Shown here piece by piece: positions 41,720 through 50,442 of a DNA stretch of 64,000 nt. Where the stretch lies: the NCBI GenBank assembly GCA_018364155.1, contig JAGZMM010000004.1:62001-126000 (forward strand), given 5' to 3'. The notes beneath the pieces were generated by a model. It did no database searches, was not told where the DNA came from, and saw only the letters and a program-made list of their open reading frames with translations. How positions within the stretch are numbered: the stretch's first letter is position 1; each line of letters begins with the position of its first letter. Position numbers and translations under genes: made by a program. The DNA is from Clostridiales bacterium. GTDB taxonomy: Bacteria > Bacillota > Clostridia > Oscillospirales > Acutalibacteraceae.

Positions 41720-43462
41720 CTTCTTTTTCCTCCTTTTGTTTCTTGGTATAAAGCCTTTGAACCTGATGGTAGTATCCCAGGTCAAAGGCGCCCTGTTCCA
41801 CCAAGGACAGGCGTGCGGGCAGGGTTTCCCCTATGCGGCCCTTTAAGTCGGTAATGATTCGTTCGTAGTAAATACGGCGGGGACCTTCCAGCTTGCGCAG
41901 ATGACTTTGGGAGAGCTTAGTCAAAAGTGGAAAAATTCCCGCCGGCATCGCCATGGCACTGTTGAAATATTTATCCTTGATGGTCGCGTTGATGCCCGGA
42001 TTGGCATCCTGCTGTATCTTCTCCAGCACGGCAAAAAGCCGGCCGAGCACGTAAGGCAGATAGGTGCTTTCCTCGTTTAGCTTCACGTCTAATACCTCCT
42101 CTGGGATGGAAAAAATCCGATTGCGCAGAAAAAACGCTTTGAGAATCGCCGCGCGCCTGGGGGACACCTCCCGCTCGGCGCGAATGCGCATCATGGTATT
42201 CTCAAACAGGGAAACCGGGTACATCCCGCCGGTCAGCACCGCCCGGACCATAGCGCCCGCCATGGGCGGGGAGGCTTTTTTATCCCGGCTGTTTGGGTTG
42301 ACGGTGGCGCTGAGCAGCTGCCAGATGGACGGGGGATACAGCCCAACCGGCTCAATGCGCAGCCGCTCGTGATGCTCGTGCAGATGGGTCAGAATGCGGC
42401 CGAGGGTATCCATATAAAAGAACCGCACACTGACTCTGGCCGCGCTTGGCGCAAGGCCGAGCACATAAAAATGGTTGTCCGGGTTTAGCAGGGCATCGTT
42501 TACCTTCACTGGCTTGCCCTTTGCCAGCGCTTTGATGGCCCGGTTTAAATCGTTTTGGGTAATCTGGCTGCTGGGCATGCCGAACATGCCTGCACCGAAG
42601 AGATCCTGACACAGAGGTTCCCCATCCTCAGCCCAGTAGACGATGGTGGTGTCCCCCACCACTTGCACATGCTCCCGGTCCCGCAGCAGCTGGTTGAGAG
42701 CCGTCCCGTAGGCAAAGGCCGCACGCTTGCCCACCGGCGAATTGAAGCCCTGGCCGGTCTTGTCCCGCTGCTCCTTGCCGTAAGACTCGAAGGCATCGGC
42801 ATTAAACGAGACAAGAGACGCTCCGCTGGAGCGAGCATCCTTCACCCCCTTGATGGAGGGATGCAGCACGGCAATGGGGGCTCGTTCCCCTGTAACCAGG
42901 CACCGGCCGCAGCGTGCCTCCTCTTCGCCCCGGAAGTCCTCCCACGCAGCGCAAACAGCAGGGTCCTGCTGGGCGTATCCACCGTTTACCCAAAAACCAG
43001 GTTGGCCCCTTTAATGATGTCGGACAGGGTTTCCTGCAAAGCGGGGTGAGCTGCGGCCTTATCCGGTTCCCAACGGGCGAAATAGGTCAAGACTGCCCGG
43101 GCGGCAGGCGAATCCACATTCGCCAGCACCGCTTCATGCAGGGCGCGGGCCGCTGTAAAGCATTTTGCGGTGCGAGCTGGTTTTCCCTTGGTGTCGATTC
43201 CAAGAAAATAAGAACTATTACAACATAAGAAATTGGATGCTATATTCGAAGCCTTTTTCACCTGCTCGGGCACCCGGAGAATCTGCGGTACCTCCCGCTT
43301 GCCGTCGGGAGAGGGCTGCTTGAGGGAAAACACGTCCAGCAGTTCCCCATTGTCCCCAATGTGCAGCGCATAGGAAACCTTCGCGTCGCACCAGCCGGGC
43401 GGCGAAATGGCGCCTTGTGTGAGCAACGCGTCGTAATATTTGGTTAACGCTTGGAGAATCAT
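41703..43462 (-). pseudogene. cas8c: Cascade large subunit Cas8c (Csd1), interrupted by a single-base frameshift
   Basis: PAM-recognising large subunit of type I-C Cascade. Two frames together cover the usual length (about 586 residues if repaired). The first part (43462 to 42986) starts MILQALTKYYDALLTQGAIS and ends at a TAA after GANLVFG. The second part carries on in the -1 frame with WVNGGYAQQDPAV, CGRCLVTGERAPIAVLHPSIKG and the rest. The break is at a run of five A (plus strand 42992-42996); one more base restores the frame. Sequencing or assembly error, a true loss-of-function mutation, or slippage during expression are all possible. In type I-C systems the small subunit Cas11 is also made from within this gene, so the downstream part might still supply it. 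Confidence 0.85.
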
Positions 43463-44112
43463 CGCAGCACCTCCTGCCCCGCCACTTCCAGCACCCCTTT
43501 TTCCAGTTTTGCACGGAAAAAGGTAGGCTGAATGTCCCTGGGATTCCGATAATCCATGTCGTACAGCATCAGCCCCAGGTCACGGGTCTCGTCGATGGCG
43601 GGTACGGGTCCTCCCTCCCACGCTCGGAAGGAAGCGGGAAACTCCCGGCAACCAAAGCAGGGCGAATGAAAGCACTGCCCTCGGGTAAGACGGCGGCGGG
43701 CGATGTCGATGAATTTGCCCTCGTTGTCAGAAGGCGCCGCCTTGTCCGTCAGCTCAAAATGGGCGTCGATAACGTAATGGACATCGGTAAGCACCATGGA
43801 CGCGCGCTGTTGGATGTCCTCCCCGGTATAGAGGGCGGGCATCTTACCGGTTCCCATCATCGCGCTGCGCGCGGTGGAAGCGCTCAGCTTGCTTTTGACC
43901 TCGTTGCGGCGGATGTTGGTAAACGCGATGGGGCTGAGCAGATGAATGCGGTCAATGTGCCACCGCAGCCCCGGATGCCAGTAGATAGCCTCTATTAGTC
44001 CCCGGGCTGCGCTTGGGGTAATGATGTCATAGCTTACCCGCTCTACCTTTAGCTCCGGGCGAGTAAACAGGGCATAGGGGCCCCAGACCTCCACTTGAAT
44101 TCCTTTGCTCAT
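43459..44112 (-). CDS. cas5: Cas5c, crRNA-processing subunit
   Basis: In type I-C, Cas5 takes the place of Cas6 and cuts the pre-crRNA. 217 residues from the ATG 44112, preceded by GAGGTG; the open frame extends upstream but is not family-like. N-terminal MSKGIQVEVWGPYALFTRPE, then SYDIITPSAARGLIEAIYWH and TRGQCFHSPCFGCREFPASF are typical. The stop overlaps the cas8c start (ATGA). Confidence 0.94.
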   Translation of the reverse strand: MSKGIQVEVWGPYALFTRPELKVERVSYDIITPSAARGLIEAIYWHPGLRWHIDRIHLLSPIAFTNIRRNEVKSKLSASTARSAMMGTGKMPALYTGEDIQQRASMVLTDVHYVIDAHFELTDKAAPSDNEGKFIDIARRRLTRGQCFHSPCFGCREFPASFRAWEGGPVPAIDETRDLGLMLYDMDYRNPRDIQPTFFRAKLEKGVLEVAGQEVLR

Positions 44113-44333
44113 AGGATTCACCTCACTTTTATAAAAAAGCAACAAATGCAGTAGGTATTGGAATTCCAAACATAACGCGATGTACGCCTTCACCTCTTTT
44201 TTCTTAACCTGCCTCGGCAACCATAGCCGCACCTGTCACGGTGGCGTCAGGTGCTTGTCCGGCACCCGTAACCACAAAGGTGTAATCCCGTCTGCATGGG
44301 TGTCAGACACCCGTAGTCGTAAAGGGAGGCAAC

Positions 44334-44366
44334 GGTTATCCTCGCAAGAGGGGCGTAGATTAAGAT
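44334..44366 (+). repeat. degenerate CRISPR repeat in the cas3-cas5 gap, inverted relative to the array
   Basis: 25 of 33 positions match the array repeat in crRNA sense; the core CCTCGCAAGAGGGGCGTAGA keeps the hairpin. It reads on the plus strand, against the cas genes. The following sequence (from 44367, ATGTGAATATGGACG) would be the guide of a crRNA-like RNA. Bases 44365-44376 (ATATGTGAATAT) recur at 46677-46688 upstream of cas3. The 300-base gap 44113-44412 also holds hairpins (GGGTGT/ACACCC at 44299-44312; GCACCTG/CAGGTGC near 44230-44255) and no gene of normal size. Confidence 0.75.
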
Positions 44367-44412
44367 ATGTGAATATGGACGTTTTGCACCAGCAAACCTC
44401 TGCTGCTTCGCT

Positions 44413-46560
44413 TTATACAAAGAGCGCTTCCCCGCACCCTTCCGGCATTCGCAGCCCGGTTTTCCCGTCGTAAAGCGTCAGGTCCCGCAGAATGGCAACC
44501 TGCTCGTCGAGAAATTCCAGCGCGCCCCGGCCCGCCAGAGCCTCAAACTGCCGCTCGTAGACATTGACCGTAAAGGCCCCCAGCCTGCGAAACAATGCTC
44601 TCGACCGCTCCCCGCTTCGCAGCCGTTCCTCCAGCTTGCGGTAGGACACTCCTTTGGGGATGATGACGGCGCGGGTATTTGTTTCGATCAAACGAAAGTC
44701 CCCCGCTACGGTGGCAAAGGGATAGCTTCCCTGAGCCTTCTCGAACCGGGATACCACGTTCTTCTGGTCCAGAAGCGATCCGCTGAGCTGATAAAGCTGG
44801 GTAAAATACCGCTCGATGGTTTCGGGCGCATCGAGCTCTCTGCAGCCGCGAACCACATTCCGGGCGGTTTCCATAGGCCGGCGGAGCATATGCGGCAAAT
44901 GGGCGGTATAGGCGTCCTCCGGCGTAAAAAGATAGACGAAGCTTTCCTCTATTGGGCGGTTTCCTTCTCGGTTGCAGCGCCCGGCGGCCTGAATTTCCGA
45001 GTCAAGCCCCGCTTCGGCCCGGTAAACCACCGGGAAGTCCACGTCCACCCCCGCCTCAATGAGACTGGTGGAAACCACCCGGCAGGTCCTACCCCTTTTG
45101 AGCCGCCTGCGGATGAGCCGAAGCATGATGCGGCGGTGCCGCGGGGTCATCAGAGTGGATAGGTGCACGCTTCCCTTCTGCTCAAGAAGCGCGAAAACTG
45201 TTTGTGCATGCTTGCGCAAACCGACCACGCAGAGCACCTGGGTATGCCTGTTGAGCCGGGCCGCCAGCTCCTCGTCGCAAAGCTTGCCTAAATTCGCATA
45301 CTGCACCCGGCGAAATACATCGTAGTTGAGCGGCGGGCACAGCTCCCGGCTTTGGAGGGCAGGGTAAATTTCGGCAAACGAGGGACCTAACGCCGGCTGG
45401 GTGGCGGTACACAGCACGCAGGACGCGCGGTAGTTGACGGTTAGCTCCGCGATGGCACGCACGCAGGGCTTTAGGTATGGCAGCGGAATGGTCTGGGCCT
45501 CGTCAAAGATGATCACACTCTGGGCGATGTTATGAAGCTTGCGGCAGCGGGAAGTCTTATTGGAAAAGAGGGACTCGAAAAACTGCACTGCCGTGGTGAC
45601 AACCACGGGCATGTCCCAGTTTTCCGCCGCTAGCTTTTTGCGGGACTGGTCGGAATCGTTTCCTTCCCCGTCCTCATATTCCACGCCGGAATGATGGGCC
45701 AGCACATTCTCTTTCCCCAGAATCTCTTCAAACCCGCTCACCGTCTGATCGATAATCGAGGTAAACGGAATGACGTAAATCACGCGCTTAAGGTGATGTC
45801 TCTTCGCGTGCTCGAGCGCAAAGGCCAGGGAGGACACGGTTTTCCCTCCGCCGGTGGGCACAGTCAAGGTAAAAAGCCCGGGGCTTTGCTGCCTACCCGC
45901 ATCTATGCATGCCTGCAAAATGGCACACCGCTCCCGGTTGAGATCACCTTTTGGGTTTTTAAAGTTTTTTTCCATGTACCGGTACAGGCGGGCAAGCAGC
46001 TCCTCAATGGAAGCGTATTCTCCCCTAGGCGGCTTTTTTCCCTGCATGAAGGCCTCGGTATCCAGATAGTCTGCGTCCACCAGGCAGGAAAAGAGCATTC
46101 GAATCCAAAAGGCGGCGGTAAAGCCCCCACTGCCTAAGATGGTTGGGGGAGCAAACGCCGCCGGTTCGAGCGTCACCTCCCGCCAAAACCCATCGTAAGG
46201 TTCCACCGGCTTTTCTTTGCGGGCAGACAGGGTGGGCTGCGCCTGGTCACACTGTCCGCCGCCGTCGGGCAGACCTCCGTGGTGGCCGGCGATGCAGTAG
46301 GCGGCGGGGGCGTTTCTCCGCTCCATCATCAGCTGCGCGCCTGCGGTGGAATGGTCTACCTGCACGGCTGCACCGCGAATGCGGCGCTGAAACTTGTCCG
46401 AATACTTACCGGCGTCGTGGGCAAGGCCGATTTGGTACGCAAGCGCACCGGCGCCAAAGGAATCGGCGAAGGCCTGTGCATACCGGGCGACGCCGGTCAA
46501 ATGGTCCAAAAGCAGCTGCTCCCGGCCATCTTCGGCGCGGTGCCCCAAATAGATGGTCAT
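44413..46560 (-). CDS. cas3: Cas3 nuclease-helicase, type I-C
   Basis: Degrades target DNA recruited by Cascade; 715 residues from the ATG 46560 with AAGGGGG upstream (a TTG two codons earlier is less likely). N-terminal HD nuclease: LLLDHLTGVA, GLAHDAGKYSDKFQ (His-Asp pair), VDHSTAGAQ, AGHHGGLPDG. The helicase starts near 225: Walker A PTGGGKTVSS, DEAQ box FDEAQTIPLP, CTATQPAL, and motif VI QAAGRCNREG. All motifs look intact. First gene of the cas operon. Confidence 0.96.
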   Translation of the reverse strand: MTIYLGHRAEDGREQLLLDHLTGVARYAQAFADSFGAGALAYQIGLAHDAGKYSDKFQRRIRGAAVQVDHSTAGAQLMMERRNAPAAYCIAGHHGGLPDGGGQCDQAQPTLSARKEKPVEPYDGFWREVTLEPAAFAPPTILGSGGFTAAFWIRMLFSCLVDADYLDTEAFMQGKKPPRGEYASIEELLARLYRYMEKNFKNPKGDLNRERCAILQACIDAGRQQSPGLFTLTVPTGGGKTVSSLAFALEHAKRHHLKRVIYVIPFTSIIDQTVSGFEEILGKENVLAHHSGVEYEDGEGNDSDQSRKKLAAENWDMPVVVTTAVQFFESLFSNKTSRCRKLHNIAQSVIIFDEAQTIPLPYLKPCVRAIAELTVNYRASCVLCTATQPALGPSFAEIYPALQSRELCPPLNYDVFRRVQYANLGKLCDEELAARLNRHTQVLCVVGLRKHAQTVFALLEQKGSVHLSTLMTPRHRRIMLRLIRRRLKRGRTCRVVSTSLIEAGVDVDFPVVYRAEAGLDSEIQAAGRCNREGNRPIEESFVYLFTPEDAYTAHLPHMLRRPMETARNVVRGCRELDAPETIERYFTQLYQLSGSLLDQKNVVSRFEKAQGSYPFATVAGDFRLIETNTRAVIIPKGVSYRKLEERLRSGERSRALFRRLGAFTVNVYERQFEALAGRGALEFLDEQVAILRDLTLYDGKTGLRMPEGCGEALFV

Positions 46561-46720
46561 AGGCAATCCCCCTTTTTATTAGTAAATCGCGGTTTTTCTG
46601 GATTTGGCGACTAAGAGTACGAAAATATGAGCATATAATAACACAATATTGGTGAAAAAACAATAATTTAGAAATTATATGTGAATATAATTAAGCAACC
46701 TTCCACAATCCGCTTTTGAT
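46561..46720 (-). promoter_or_regulatory. region upstream of cas3 (cas operon promoter)
   Basis: AT-rich 160 bases. On the minus strand TTGTTT (46657-46662) and TATTAT (46634-46639) are about 17 bases apart; another TATAAT-like hexamer lies at complement 46674-46679. The 12-base sequence shared with the cas3-cas5 gap (46677-46688) overlaps the latter. Which promoter is used cannot be told by eye. Confidence 0.4.
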
Positions 46721-46745
46721 ATCCTGTTTTTTGCCGCAAATAGAA

Positions 46746-46780
46746 CAACCGGCCCGCCGAAAATTTCAGCGGGCCGGTTG
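46746..46780 (-). terminator. intrinsic terminator after the rnf operon
   Basis: A 12-bp stem (CAACCGGCCCGC with complement) and an 11-base loop, 18 bases past the rnfB stop codon. Confidence 0.85.
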
Positions 46781-46797
46781 CGTATCTTATTGACCTT

Positions 46798-47628
46798 TTA
46801 AGAGACGACCGAGGTATTCTCCTGAATTTCCTGCACCTTCAGAATGCTGATGCACCCCACTGGGCATACCTCGTTGCATTTGCCGCAGCCGGTGCACTTG
46901 TCATAGTCCACCGTTGCCAGGAAGTTTTTCACATGCACCGCGTCAAATTCACACGCCTTCACGCACCGCATGCAGCCGATGCAGCCGGCGGAGCATTGCT
47001 TGCGGGTCTCGCCGCCCTTGTCCTGGTTGCGGCAGCGCACCACCGACGCCGCCTTGGCGCTGACCAGCTCGATGATGTGCTTGGGACAGACGGTGACGCA
47101 TTTGTTGCAGCCTTTGCACCGGGCCGGGTTGATAACCGCTACCCCGTTGCAAATTTGGATGGCTCCGTACTCACAGGCTGCCACGCAGTCTCCATAGCCG
47201 ATGCAGCCGTAGGAGCATTTGCCGGTGCCGCCGTAAAACATGCTGGCCGCCGCGCAGCTTCTCAGGCCGTCGTACTCCATCTTCACCCCGGTGTTCTGGG
47301 TGGTGCCGTTGCAGCGCACCAGCGCGGTCTTATACTCCACCTGGGCCGGAGCGGTCCCCAGAATGGAAGCGATCTCTTCGGCCACCTGCGCGCCGCCCGG
47401 GGAACACAATCCCGCCGGGGCCGAGCCTTCCGACAAGGCCTTAGCGTACCCTTCGCAGCCGGAATAGCCGCAGGCGCCGCAGTTGGCCCCAGGAAGCGCC
47501 TCTTTGATGGCCTGGGCCTTGCGGTCCACCGGTACAGCCATGACGATGGCTGCCACCGCCAAACCCACGCCTGCCAGCAGGCCGATGATCCCGACGATCA
47601 TGACCGGAAACAAAATGTCTTCAAACAC
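46798..47628 (-). CDS. rnfB: Rnf complex subunit RnfB (iron-sulfur protein)
   Basis: Electron-transfer subunit of the ferredoxin:NAD oxidoreductase complex Rnf, 276 residues. An N-terminal membrane helix (about 7-32) anchors it. It is followed by the Fe-S domain with CGACGYSGCEGYA (about 50-62) and CSPGG, and then several CxxCxxCxxxCP motifs (CIGYGDCVAACEYGAI, CKGCNKCVTVCPKHII, CIGCMRCVKACEFDAV, CTGCGKCNEVCPVGCI). Last gene of the operon, 18 bases after rnfA. Confidence 0.96.
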   Translation of the reverse strand: MFEDILFPVMIVGIIGLLAGVGLAVAAIVMAVPVDRKAQAIKEALPGANCGACGYSGCEGYAKALSEGSAPAGLCSPGGAQVAEEIASILGTAPAQVEYKTALVRCNGTTQNTGVKMEYDGLRSCAAASMFYGGTGKCSYGCIGYGDCVAACEYGAIQICNGVAVINPARCKGCNKCVTVCPKHIIELVSAKAASVVRCRNQDKGGETRKQCSAGCIGCMRCVKACEFDAVHVKNFLATVDYDKCTGCGKCNEVCPVGCISILKVQEIQENTSVVS

Positions 47629-47646
47629 GGAAAAAGCGCCTCCTTT

Positions 47647-48237
47647 CTACTTGAATAGCCCTTCCGCCAGGCCCTGAAAGCCCAGGAAGGAGATGGACAC
47701 CAGCGACGCGGCGATGAGGGTGATGGGCAGGCCCTTGAGGGACTCGGGAATGTCGCACCCCTCCAGCTTCTCCCGCACGCCTGCAAAAAGAATCATCGCC
47801 AGCAAAAAGCCCACGCCTGCGCCGAAGGCGTTGAGGATGGCCTCGCCGTAAGTATAGTTGTTGTCGAAATTGAGGATGGTCACGCCCAGCACCGCGCAGT
47901 TGGTGGTGATGAGGGGCAGGTAGATGCCCAACGAATTGTATAACGGTGGTAAGAATTTACGTAAGGTAATTTCCACCAGCTGCACCAGTGCCGCGATGAC
48001 CAGGATGAACACGATGGTTTGCAGATAGTCTAAGCCGTTGGGAACCAGCAGCCAGGCATATACCGGATAGGTCACCAAAGTGGCGATGAGCATGACGAAG
48101 ATAACGGCCGCGCTCATGCCGGCGGCAGTATTGGTCTTCTTGGATACGCCCAAAAACGGGCAGATCCCTAAAAACTTGGACAACACGAAGTTATCGGTCA
48201 AAATTCCGGAAATCAGGATGGTTATGGCCATTTGCAT
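47647..48237 (-). CDS. rnfA: Rnf complex subunit RnfA
   Basis: Six-helix membrane subunit, 196 residues, with the typical DNFVLSKFLGICPFLGVSKK near the N-terminus and the ITTNCAVLGV segment with a conserved cysteine (about 110-119). Its ATG overlaps the rnfE stop (TAATG), and a GGAGGGTGAG site lies upstream. Confidence 0.96.
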   Translation of the reverse strand: MQMAITILISGILTDNFVLSKFLGICPFLGVSKKTNTAAGMSAAVIFVMLIATLVTYPVYAWLLVPNGLDYLQTIVFILVIAALVQLVEITLRKFLPPLYNSLGIYLPLITTNCAVLGVTILNFDNNYTYGEAILNAFGAGVGFLLAMILFAGVREKLEGCDIPESLKGLPITLIAASLVSISFLGFQGLAEGLFK

Positions 48238-48932
48238 TACTGCTCACCCTCCTTCTTTTCCTCACAGCCGCCCGTCTGAGCATTGGGGCAGTGGGCGGCG
48301 GAGGGGCATCCGGCGCAGCCGAGCACGGCCTTTTTGCCGTCGCTGGAGAGCTTGTTGGCCAGCACGATGAGAATGGCGAACACAAAGAAGCCGCCGGCCG
48401 GAAGAATCATGACGATCATGGGATCGATGAAGTTGCTGGTGATGGGAACGCCGAAAAGGCTGCCGCTGCCCAAAAGCTCTCGGATGGAGCCCATAAGCAC
48501 CAAGGCCGCGGTAAAACCGACTCCCATGCCCAGCGCATCTAAAATGCTGGGAAGCACCTTGTTTTTGCTGGCGAACATTTCCGCCCGGGCCAGAATGATG
48601 CAGTTGACCACGATCAGGGGCAGGAAAATGCCCAGCTTATCGTTGACCTCGGGGGCATACGCCTTTACAAGCATCTGTACCAGAGTGACAAAGCCGGCGA
48701 TGATGGTAATAAAGGCCGGAATGCGCACCTTATCGGGAATGACCTTGCGGGTAAGGGAAATGACCACGTTGGACCCCAAAAGGACGAGGGTGGCCGCCAT
48801 CCCCATCCACAGGCCGTTTTCCGCCATGGTGGTGACCGCCAGGGTCGGGCAGGTGCCCAGCACCAGGCGAAGCACCGGGTTTTCCTTCACAATGCCCTTG
48901 GTAAAGGTAGAAAGAAGCTTGCCCTTTGCCAT
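48237..48932 (-). CDS. rnfE: Rnf complex subunit RnfE
   Basis: Membrane subunit homologous to RnfA, 231 residues. Shows ENPVLRLVLGTCPTLAVTT near the N-terminus and LPLIVVNCIILARAE in the middle, each with the conserved cysteine. It has a cysteine-rich C-terminal tail (LGCAGCPSAAHCPNA, about 206-220) that is longer than usual and could hold a metal or cluster. Overlaps rnfG and rnfA by single bases. Confidence 0.95.
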   Translation of the reverse strand: MAKGKLLSTFTKGIVKENPVLRLVLGTCPTLAVTTMAENGLWMGMAATLVLLGSNVVISLTRKVIPDKVRIPAFITIIAGFVTLVQMLVKAYAPEVNDKLGIFLPLIVVNCIILARAEMFASKNKVLPSILDALGMGVGFTAALVLMGSIRELLGSGSLFGVPITSNFIDPMIVMILPAGGFFVFAILIVLANKLSSDGKKAVLGCAGCPSAAHCPNAQTGGCEEKKEGEQ

Positions 48933-49498
48933 TACGCACCGCCTCCTTTCCCATAGGTTTCATAGAGCTCGATGGCTTCGTTGACTGCGGTGGTGACCGC
49001 CTTGGAAGTGATGGTAGCCCCGGTGACCGCCTGCACCTGGTTGTCGGCGGTAGGTGCATTCTTGGTCACCGCAAAGCCGCCCTGGGGGGCAGCGCCCTGG
49101 TACTGGGAGATAAAAGCGTCGTTGCCCGCCTTGGCGCCTAAGCCTGGGGTTTCGCTGTGGGAAACCAGTGTCACAGCGGTGATTTCCCCGTCCTTGGTCA
49201 TGCCGGTCATCACATTGACCGCGCCGCCATAGCCCTTGCCGGAGGTTTCGAACACGTAGCCGACCACCTCGCCCGCCGCATCAAGCCCGGCATACATACC
49301 GTTCTCCTCTTCGGCGATGGTCACCTCCTCAAAGGAAGTGGCCGCCGGGAGCACTTGCTTGCGGGAAGCCTCCGCTGTAGCGGCGGCACGCTGGGCCACA
49401 ATGTCTTTCGTAATATAGTTCGTGCCTGCCAGCAACGCCGTCACCACCACGCAGATAATGGTCAGCGCGGCGGCTGGACCAATGATTTTCTTCATCAT
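48932..49498 (-). CDS. rnfG: Rnf complex subunit RnfG (covalent FMN)
   Basis: 188 residues: one N-terminal membrane helix (about 5-27) and an extracytoplasmic FMN-binding domain. The flavinylation motif reads AVTGATITSKAV (about 158-169), where FMN is attached to the Thr by ApbE; no apbE gene is in the window. Overlaps rnfD by four bases. Confidence 0.95.
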   Translation of the reverse strand: MMKKIIGPAAALTIICVVVTALLAGTNYITKDIVAQRAAATAEASRKQVLPAATSFEEVTIAEEENGMYAGLDAAGEVVGYVFETSGKGYGGAVNVMTGMTKDGEITAVTLVSHSETPGLGAKAGNDAFISQYQGAAPQGGFAVTKNAPTADNQVQAVTGATITSKAVTTAVNEAIELYETYGKGGGA

Positions 49499-50442
49499 TG
49501 CCGCGCTCCCTCCTCTCCAAACGGAACCGGACGGGTCAGCCGGTCGATATAGGGCACCAGGATATTCATCAGCACAATGGAGAAGGACACGCCTTCCGGC
49601 AGGCTGCCGAACTGGCGGATGATCATGGTAAGCACGCCGCAGCCGATGCCGAAGATCACCTTGCCCCAGTTGGTCAGCGGAGAGGTGGCATAATCGGTCG
49701 CCATGAAAATGGCACCCAAAAGCAGGCCGCCGGACAGGATCTGTACCAGCGGGTCCAGCCCGAAGGCCAGGGACAACAGAGCCGCCGTGCCTACATAACA
49801 GATGGGGATAATGGGGTTAATCACCTTGCGGGCCACCAAGTATACCCCGCCCAAAAGCAACGCCACCGCACAGGTTTCTCCCAGGCAGCCGCCTCGCACG
49901 CCGAAGAACATGTCTAGAAGAGGAGGCATGGCCTGCTCTCCACCCTCGCTGAGAATGCCCAGAGGGGTGGCGGTGGTCACCGCGTCCACTCCGCCAAAGG
50001 AGCCGGTCAACGGCATGGTCCACTTGGTCATCTGTGCCGGGAAGGACACCATCAGGATGATGCGCCCGGCCAGGGCGGGATTGACAAAGTTCTGCCCGAT
50101 GCCGCCGAAGAACTGCTTGACCACCACAATGGCGATGGCCGAGCCCAGCGCGGCAATCCACAGGGGGATGGACACGGGCAGGTTAAAGGCCAGCAGCATA
50201 CCGGTGACCACGGCGCTCAAATCCCCGATGGAATTGGGGCGCTTCATGATTTTCCGGGAAAGGTATTCCGCCAGCACCGCCGCGGCAACCGATACCGCCG
50301 TCACCAGCAGCGCCCGCAAGCCGAACAAAATCACCGAGGCGATTAGGGCAGGAGTCAGGGCGATGATCACGTCGAGCATGATGGAGCGCACACCCGTCCC
50401 GCTGCGCAGGTGGGGGGACGAGGATACAAACAGCTTTTCCAT
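49495..50442 (-). CDS. rnfD: Rnf complex subunit RnfD
   Basis: Large membrane subunit, 315 residues from the ATG 50442, which overlaps the rnfC stop as TAATG and has AAGGAGG upstream. Eight to ten hydrophobic helices; the segment VDAVTTATPLGILSEGG (about 160-176) carries the conserved flavinylation motif (S/T)-x-A-T-P. Followed by rnfG. Confidence 0.95.
   Translation of the reverse strand: MEKLFVSSSPHLRSGTGVRSIMLDVIIALTPALIASVILFGLRALLVTAVSVAAAVLAEYLSRKIMKRPNSIGDLSAVVTGMLLAFNLPVSIPLWIAALGSAIAIVVVKQFFGGIGQNFVNPALAGRIILMVSFPAQMTKWTMPLTGSFGGVDAVTTATPLGILSEGGEQAMPPLLDMFFGVRGGCLGETCAVALLLGGVYLVARKVINPIIPICYVGTAALLSLAFGLDPLVQILSGGLLLGAIFMATDYATSPLTNWGKVIFGIGCGVLTMIIRQFGSLPEGVSFSIVLMNILVPYIDRLTRPVPFGEEGARQ

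Noticed and set aside
42986..43000. Programmed -1 frameshifting to make full-length Cas8c
   Set aside because: The sequence GGTTTTTGGG allows slipping at only one of the two tRNA positions, no clear downstream stimulatory structure is seen, and Cas8c is not known to use frameshifting; a deletion or error is simpler.
44113..44232. Upstream extension of cas5 or a separate 14-codon frame (MFGIPIPTAF...) as a CreT-like toxin
   Set aside because: No evidence beyond a ribosome-site-like sequence; the guide-like sequence next to the degenerate repeat does not match its upstream region, unlike known CreTA pairs.
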